A stretch of DNA of 64,000 bases from Prostheceraeus crozeri. Taxonomy: Eukaryota > Platyhelminthes > Polycladida > Euryleptidae. The notes under the pieces were generated by a model. The model made no database searches. It was not told the origin of the DNA and saw only the letters and a program-made list of their open reading frames with translations. A program made the position numbers and the translations under genes. The stretch spans positions 1 through 64,000 of the forward strand of contig CAJQUW010011506.1 of the NCBI GenBank assembly GCA_907163375.1, given 5' to 3'. Positions 51,301 to 60,300 of this stretch are shown here, piece after piece. Numbering within the stretch: the stretch's first letter is position 1; every line of letters starts with the position of its first letter.

Positions 51301-54300
51301 TATTCAACATCTTGTGAAAAAGAGAAAAGAAAATTAACGGTCAGCAAAGAATCAAACGCTGAGAGAGAGAGAGAGAGCATAGAAATTAACAGTACCATAG
51401 AAAGTCCTAGAATGGAAATTGCATGAAAATTATGGCACACGCCGGGGGAGCTAAGTTGGGGCAAAACGCAAATTGTGCGAGCTGGTTTCCATGTTTTCTT
51501 ATTTGTATTTATATTTATCAAGCCAAATTGTGATCTGGATTGCTGTCCCTTGTCCAAAGATCATACACAAAAGCAATAGTGAATTACAAAATACTGCGGC
51601 AACAGGATGACAAAGAAATCCTTTAAAACGTTCTGTACGTGCATCATTTTGAAATATCGCTCCTATAATCTATCAAGAGTATTATCAGTCACATATGCAA
51701 CTTGCAATGTCGATTTACAGAACATACATTGCTCCAGCTTGAAATCAGAGGTCAAGAAATCTCAGAGTATTCATTTTACTTGAAAGGGCTCCCCTGTTCA
51801 CTATATTTGAACAATTTTCAAAATCTTTACATGCTTTCGAATATCAGCTTCCAAAATATCATCACACTATATCACATGTGTCATTTAATGATTAATTGAA
51901 AAGTTCCAGCGACTATTCACTTATCTGAGAAATTATTGTCGGTGAAGAAGCTTTCAATGTGTTTATTCAACAAAAGCGCTAGGTTTCTTAGAATTAGATT
52001 TTTAAAAAATTAGAATTTTTTCTATTGAATTCTTGAGATATCCTTACAACCAGTGCACCGCCCACTTTCAATTATGACTTTGTGGACCAATTTTTAATTC
52101 GAATTTTGAAAAATAGTTGTTAATGACTGCTGCAAATCGACACAATATACCAGCCCAGGGAATAGTAGGCTATGCCACATGAAACAATGCCACCATTTCA
52201 CTTAATATTATCTTCATAAAAATCCTGCATTAATTTGCTGCCAACAACTTCCACAACCAACTTGGCAAATAGTTTGACTATGATACAATGTTTTAGATCG
52301 AATCTGATCTACAAACCATAGATTTTTCCATGTGCCATCATTGTACATAGGCAAGATATCAAACTTCCATTCTAAACTATTATCTACTTCTATGAGAGAG
52401 AGAGAGAGAGAGAGAGAAACTATTATCTACTTCTATGAGAGAGAGAGAGAGAGAGAGAGAGATGCGAAAAACTGACAGAAGAAAGAAATTCAATGTGCGA
52501 ATAACGTGATTGTTGATGAAAGAAAAAACGACGATAAAAATGATATCATGAAAACTGATTAATGGTCCATGTTAAAAAAGGAGATTAAAAATTCCGTGAT
52601 AAGAACGAAATGTGGTCGGGTCGAAAGCTAACGAGCAGAGATTAAAGGAAACTCTTTCAATTTTCAAAAGAAAGTGGATTTATCGTCTAGTGTCAAACAT
52701 TTGCATAAATTAGAGACGATGAGAAATTAAAACAACAACAACCAACAGCAACACATACGACATCTTCAGTAGCTATTAGAAGAACTCCGGGCTCTCGCGG
52801 TGTAACTTGACTACAGAAGTAGCAACTACAACTGCCTACCAGCGAACAACAACACAGTAGCGTATGCGGCAACACATCAGCGAGCGCGATTGAAGATTGA
52901 CGGTATAAATGACACTGATATTCATGATATTTATGATATTATTTTGGTATAAGTGAGTCCGATCGAATTGAAGTGAATTCAACATCAAGAAGTGAACTGC
53001 AGGTTTAAAGTTTTTCTTTTATCGTTGAGTATCGTATTTGTATAACTATAGTCTTGAAAATTAATATTGTCAATTGATGTGATTGGAAGTTGAATAATAT
53101 TTCATGCCATTGCCATTTTAATTGAATCATTAATTATAAGAATAATTTGTTGACACTGTCTATATTGTGATTTGAACTGACAGGCTGCCCTTTAGTGCAA
53201 GGTTAATTTTCCTCTTTCCAAACCAATTGTTTTTCGTGTGTACAACAATTAAGTTAATCTCCAATTTTTGCGCTTATCCAATCAATAACTAAATTCAACA
53301 ATTGTTTTATTTTGATCAATTATCTTACTTGATAAATAACTAAATAACAGATTGAACAAAGATGATTATCTTTTCATTGTTTGCTCAATTGCTGAATTAA
53401 CATTGTCCGGGTGCTGTAGGCCCATCAAAGTCACAATTAGCACTCTTTATTCAACAATAGAATAAAACCAGCTCTGTCGATATCTCTCTCTCTCTCTCTC
53501 TCTATCTCTGCGTGCAGTTAGCACAACGGCCGAATACTGTGATTTCAATTTTTGTACAAATAGATTTATCACAGGTCTATCGAAAAAGTGGAATTGAGGT
53601 TTATCAAGGTCAATTCCAATTCCAATTCCAGTAGATTTAAATATCGTCAATTCCAATTCCGACGAAAAATGGAATCAATTCCGGGTCGGAATTAATTCCA
53701 ATTCCGACTTTTCCAACTCTGCTGTTGACATCGCTACGCTTCACGTTATCGTCTCTAATGCAAAAAGTACTAGTCGATTCTGCATAAATTTTTGTATGTG
53801 GGTAGAAAATATACTCAAGAACGTCTACCTGAAGTTTGGTGACGATTGATACATTTTTGCAGATGCTAGACATATTTGAAAACATGGGGGGAGATAACCC
53901 ATAAGTACCGACTTAATAAGGACTTGATCAAAAATGATTGAAAGAATGTAAATTAATTGCAATTTGCATTGCAACATCACAAGCCAATCAATTGTGAGTG
54001 GCATCCCAAGCAAACAACTAATTGCAATAAAAATGCAGAAATCCGATAATTGGAATGATAACCGTGCATTAAATTAGAAAAATTCTTAATTCAAATTGAA
54101 GGTCTGCATGCATTCTTACTGTATTTCATTATGTTCTACTTATGATGATTTATTAAGGCAGGGATCGGCAACCTGCGACGCGCGGCAGGTCCCTACATAC
54201 ACGATATCTGAAGATGATGAAAGATGCAAACAATATCGCGAATTCTTTAAGCCTTATTTCATCCTATGACAATGGCTCCCAATCTTTTCATGCTGCGTAT

Positions 54301-57300
54301 CCCAAAAAAGAAATCATAGGATTTTTCATTATTCTGCGTACCCTCACCTATACATATGAAAAATAGCAAGAATTCAATCATACTGAAATTTAATTGCGCG
54401 TAGAAATATACGAAATTCGTAATTTAATAATAAAACTTTAACTGGGCGTAACTGATGCGCGCTTGTGTAACAACACTGCGCAGAGAAAGTCATGATGCTC
54501 CAACATCAAACGAGCTCTTTGTTTGCTTTTAATCATTACTATGGTGGAGAATCCGGATTCGCGTAAGTACACTGCATGTGGTTGAAGTCGAATTGGTTGT
54601 CGCTAATTAGCAACGGTTGCTTCAAGGCTAGATAATGATAATCCAATGCGGAATGCGGACAAAGTCAACAGTTCAACTGACCAATGAACAGGAAAGTTAT
54701 CAAAAAATGAATTATAATAAATCTACCACATTATGCATACCCCTCAAAAGTCCTTCGCGTGCCCCAGGTTGGGAACCCCTGTCGTAGGACGTAGGGTGTA
54801 GGCTTATAGCAAGATTACTAGTATATTGTTTTATTGGTGCAAGAGTACATTATTTCAAAGTACCGGTACATTCGTGCTTCCAAAACATCTGTACTTTAAT
54901 ATTATTATCATACTCCTCGTTTATTTACATTGATTACTACAGATTGTACACGCCTTGCAAGTGGGTCAAATCAACAATGAATCCATTGGTAGGATCATTT
55001 CCAGATTTGATTTGTGAAACGTGACCCTCAAAGAGCATTTTTGTACTTAGAAAGTACATTTTTTGTTCAGCACATCGATTACCTTTAAAATTACAATCAC
55101 CCTTTAATCATAAAATTGCAAAATATATATTCCGTCCTTTTTGGGATATTGTTTCATAGATTCCTGATTGGAAAGTGCTGAGAAATTTTTTCATTACAAA
55201 GTCTAAATCTTTATAGGCTATACTTTATAACTTTATAGACTTTAGTTTAGTTTTTCGGCTTTCGCCCGAGCTCCAGCACAAATACTTTCCGTATTTTTGC
55301 GTAGATTTTGAATGCTTGTTGCTGATACTGACTGACAACGCACAAACCAATGGATCAATAGACAACAATTAAACGGAATGACAACATTATATGCAGTTCA
55401 GCGGTGAATGCTCAATCTATTTCTTTTTATAAAATTTGTTTTCAGCTTAGCAGGTTGGGTTACATGATGCAGTTTCTCTAGTTTTGTGTATACCGTGCCA
55501 CTCAATTAAAAAAGTTGTGGACGCATCCCCCTGCCTGTGACTTTTTTGGGTACAATGCGGAATCTGCATTAAGGAGTACCGGAATTTGTCAATAATAGCA
55601 ACGGAATTTGTTTGTCTCATTTATGGAGTTGAACATAAAAACGGATCACCTAAAATGTGTCCAACTTCAATCGATTCTCCTGCCTTTCAACCTCATTTAA
55701 CATTGATAAGCCATACACCATGCAAGAGCTCATGTTCACAGCTTTTCAATGAGCGATTGTACATTTGTATAGGTCAAAATGTGAAAATCGCCACTTTTCG
55801 AAATCTCAAATTTTCATTGCATAATTTTCTGTTTCTGTTGATTGTTGAAAAGTTATTGCATCTTCTGTCGCTAACAAGGTCATTTTCAGGCTTTCAACAC
55901 CTATGATGTCTAGACGTCTGCATAGTCAGATCAAAGTGTTGACCCAGATAAGTTGTAAACAATATTTCCATTCAGTTTTGAATTCATCGTAATGTCATGA
56001 TGACTGATTCGAAGCTTATGAAAGTGTTTTTGAAGGGCAAAGTCTCTGCTCCTTCGTCAGAAGGACAGTCCGAAAGGCTAGTTAGCCGAAATTAAGGCGT
56101 CCCAAAGACCACCGTCCACATGCGACAAGCTAATTTTCTCTCCCTTTCCAGAAAAGTTGGATCTGGTCGGAAAAGAAAGAAAAGTTTTCGAGTAGATCGG
56201 ATGATTTATTCGCTTGGCAAGAAATGATCCCTCTCTGTCTTCAGCCGAGTTGAGGAGTTCACTTCGACAACCGACGGCTTCTGCCATAGCAGGAGACGTC
56301 GCCTGAAAAGTGACGATTTCAAAGGCCATAAGAGACTATCATGAATTGACCGCCAACCACAAGAGCTTGAGGCTGAAGTGGAAGATGTAACATTGCCACT
56401 GTCATTCTCAATGGAATCGTTTTATTTAGAGTGGTGAAGCTTCTGTCTGTCTCAGAGGTCGCGATGGCCGTTTGATAGTTTGGATGAAGTCAGGTGATGC
56501 AATTCCTGATCATTTTACATTGCCTGTGAATCAAGGAGGTAAAAGATTGTTGATTTGAGCTACGATATGGATGAATGGCCGAACTGAACTCCATGTCCAA
56601 AGGGATAGCTTGAATTCCGATGCATATGTGAATGTTTTGCAACGGCACATTCTTCCATTGTCTTCACGAGTGGGTGATCCTTCCTCCGACTGAAGTAAGA
56701 TCAAGAAGAAATCAACCGCTTGATCAAAAGATTGCCTTCCCGGATTCGACAGGTGATTGAACTTTCTGGTGAGGTTACAAAATATTAGTGACTATCAGCG
56801 AACGCACCATGGGCCCTTTTAATAAGAAGCGTCAACTAGCTTTACAGCCACTGAACAACAAAAAAATTATTTCAACCTTTGCTGTTTTCATTTATCTGCC
56901 AAATTTAGACTCAAACTCAAGAATTGGCAAATTCGGCTTTTACTTTGAAAGCAATGCTTATATCTTGGCACATGCGCTTCCGCTCTTTTACCGGACCAAT
57001 ATCTATTGAAGAAGTGAGACATGCAATCAAAGCTACACGCGCAGAACATATCTGCTGGTGTGGATGGTATTCCCTCCAGAGTATTGAAGCTCCCAGAACT
57101 GCTCGAACTGATCTCCAGGCTCCTGAACAAACATTGCAGCCTAGGAGGAGATGTCAACGCTAGCATACCTCTACTTTAACGAACGTGTAGAATAGCCTCC
57201 ATTCCAAAGAAACCCGACTAGTTTTTTTAGTTCTATAGATAACCAAGTTAGATAACTCTAGATAGCAAAGTTCTCTAGACAACCAACGGCGAATCGCAAT

Positions 57301-60300
57301 GCTGTCTGGCAAAACTCTTCAATTATGATCTTCGCAATCGTATTTTACCCCATCTCAATCCCATCCTTTTGAGTCTTCAAAGCAGCTTTCGTACAGGACG
57401 TTCAGCTGTTGAACAGATTGCTTCCATCAGAGCTCCAAGCAGGCCTGCTATTTCCTGGATATTGAGTTAATACGGCGATCCTCCCGCATTAGTCTCCCCT
57501 ATAACGGATTTTTACAAAGACTCTAGATCGTTCATCCAAACCTCCAAACGACTGAGCTGTTCGAAACAAGCTCCGGTGTCCGTCAAGGTGACACTTTGTC
57601 GCCTTTTCTCTTCATCGTAGTAGTGGTCTACATTCTTCGTCGGTGCCATCGAGTCGGTGCCTCAACAAGGACAAAAGCTTCTTTCTAACCCAACGTAGAA
57701 GCTCCAGACATTCTGCGATCTCCCTGCCTGCCATAGCTTACGCAGATGACATGGCACTTATCTCCTTTAATACATAACCGACTGCGAAATTTTTATCTGG
57801 ATTTTAAAGGAGATCACAGATTTTCTTAAGATTGTGTTTCATCCGAAAACGCAAACTGTCGAGCGAAAAGCTCTTGGAGAACAATATACACATGCATTCT
57901 CGCCTCAAATCTAATGCACTTATTGTTAGTATATTGTGGGAGGAACCAAGTAAGCTGATGTTCAGTTCAAAATTATTATCATTTCTTTTGGTGACATATT
58001 TCTACCTATACTCAAAAGATCATCGTCAGACAAGTGAATCATAGCTTAATTTAACAAGACATTCAAACATGTAAACGAAGTAACATAGAATTGATACTAG
58101 TGGCAAGCAAAGGCAAAGTCTATAGCTAGGAAAGAGATGAATAACGTAGAACAACTGAAGCAGATTGTACAGGATTGCAATTTACCGGTAGTAGAATATA
58201 TTTCTAATCTGACAGGAAAGTTAACAAATTTATTTCAAATTAATTTTCCTATCGGATTGGAGTTTAAGCTCTATAACCAGTAAACTGTATACTACAATCT
58301 GCTTCAGTTGTTCTACGTTATTCATCTCTTTCCTAGCTATAGACTTTGCCTTTGCTTGCCACTAGTATCAATTCTATGTTACTTCGTTTACATGTTTGAA
58401 TGTCTTGTTAACTTAAGCCATGATTCACTTGTCTGACGATGATCTTTTGAGCATAGATAGAAATATATTACCAAAAGAAAAATGATAATTTTGAATTGAA
58501 CAAAAACAGTGCACATGTGAATCCAACTTGGTGCGGATTGAAGTTTTTGAAACCCTTTCACTGCGGTCGACATGTTTGACTAATATGCCTCTTTTTAATT
58601 TATGATGCCTCACACTCAAATGAAATGTTTTTCCTCGCCACTGATTTCAAAATGCTTGGAGCGATCGTTGAATGGACTAAAGAACTTCTTTCAGTCCCCC
58701 ATCAATTGAGAAATTTTTATGGCTCCCTCTGCGATTCATGCCTCAAAAATGTTTTAAGCAGGAAGCAACAGCTAAGTCATTAGTCATCATTTTCATTATG
58801 GAATATCTTCAGGTCATTCTCTACTCTGCATGTGTTTATGCGTCCAATCGGTGATGTAGGCAAAAATGTATTTGAAGACGGTAAGCTTCAGCTGAAATTT
58901 AATTGATAGTCTGTGTTTTTTGACAGCTAAAAATAACGATTTGATAAATCAAATGTGTTAAGCATCTTGAACAGTGGTACGTACATGAGCTGTATAACCT
59001 AAGGAATGTTCTACACTTGGCGTAATGCTTCCATCACTTAATCAAATAAAACAAGACAATTGCCGATAACCTCAGTCTGCTTCCTATTAGATGTGCTTTC
59101 TTTGACATTGTATGACATGATCAGAAGTACCGGGTAGACCTCGACAGATATGCGGCTTCGTATTATCCACAGAGAGTACATCATTTTGTGAAAGTTTCTC
59201 TACATGTCGAAGGGTCTTGGGTCGGAGCCACAGCCGTGGTAGCTGAACCACGGCTGCGAAACCCTGCTTTTAAGTTATCCTGTGTTCAGAATCACTAATT
59301 CTCATATAGTCAAGATTTTTGATAGAATTATGTAGCTATCAGAATCATTTTCTAAGTTTGACCAGTGTCTTTCGCCTGCAACTGCTTCATCAATGATGAC
59401 ACTTTCTTTCCTGTCTTGGTAACTCATATTAAAAGCCTGTATTTTAGTGCATGATTAGCAGTTATTGAGTGTCATGGTACCCGATTATAAGCCATATATA
59501 TAGTCATAGCCTTATTAACAACATTATACTGTAAAATAGTAAAAGGTATTTTAAGGTAGTCAAATCATTGCTCTTGTTCGGTGCATCATGGAAATCATAT
59601 GATGAATGATGTCCCATTTCCATGAATTGAAATCACGCTAACTTTGCCATCATGCTTAATCTTGAATTCCCCAATGTCTGCAAATATTGTACATTGTTTG
59701 CACATATCAGTCCTAAAAATAGAAACGATTAACTGGCTAAAAAATATAACCGCTTCCATCCCAATGTACTTTATATCCAATTTTTGTGATCCTTTTTTAA
59801 TTAGCCTATGATCACTTATCTCAATTGCAAGCTAACAAGTACACCGGTATACTATGCTACTAATTGGAGGAGATAAATGTTCAGAATCTTCAAGCATCAA
59901 AAGTTGTGTTCTCCGAGCCGAACGCGAGGTGAATTCATGACCTTTGATACGAGTTGATTGGGCACATTTTATCTCCATGAAATCGGCGGGATAAAACATA
60001 TTTATTTCTGGAACACTAGAAATTTCGATGAAGAAGACAGTACTAGAATCGTTTTCAAATTTACAGGAAACACGGGTGAAGCAATCAATGACTTGCAAAT
60101 ATAATGATGGTAAACTAATGGAGCCATATTGAGCAGAAATACTGCCAAAAAATTGTTTAATTGTAATCTAAAATTGACTCTTGCAAAATTTGCTTTTGAA
60201 TGGCATCCTTTGTGGTTGATTTAATGAACATTCCTAGTAACAACTCAAACAAATGTAATATGTTTCTCAAACGAACAGTCATAAGTAGTTAGCTATCAAA

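Larger units (their letters stand above)
50971..53721. mobile_element. non-autonomous hAT-like element with AATTCC arrays (8-bp TSD CTGTTGAC)
   Basis: The TIR is CAGAGCTGGAAAA versus, inverted, CAGAGTTGGAAAA. CTGTTGAC lies at 50963-50970 and 53722-53729, fitting the hAT target pattern nTnnnnAn. Both ends are filled with AATTCCAATTCC words (50990-51090; 53595-53705). The interior holds (GA)n and (CT)n microsatellites and short open frames, but no transposase. Confidence 0.93.
50521..53909. mobile_element. long-TIR MITE, copy C, split by a hAT-like insertion (8-bp TSD GACTTAAT)
   Basis: The ends are GGTACTTATGGGTTATCTCC and its inverse, with GACTTAAT at 50513-50520 and 53910-53917. Without the insert at 50971-53721 the element would be about 630 bp, the size of copies A and B. 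Confidence 0.95.

Noticed and set aside
52393..52461. CRISPR-like array in the GA-repeat region
   Set aside because: It is a duplicated microsatellite without spacers, in a eukaryotic intron.
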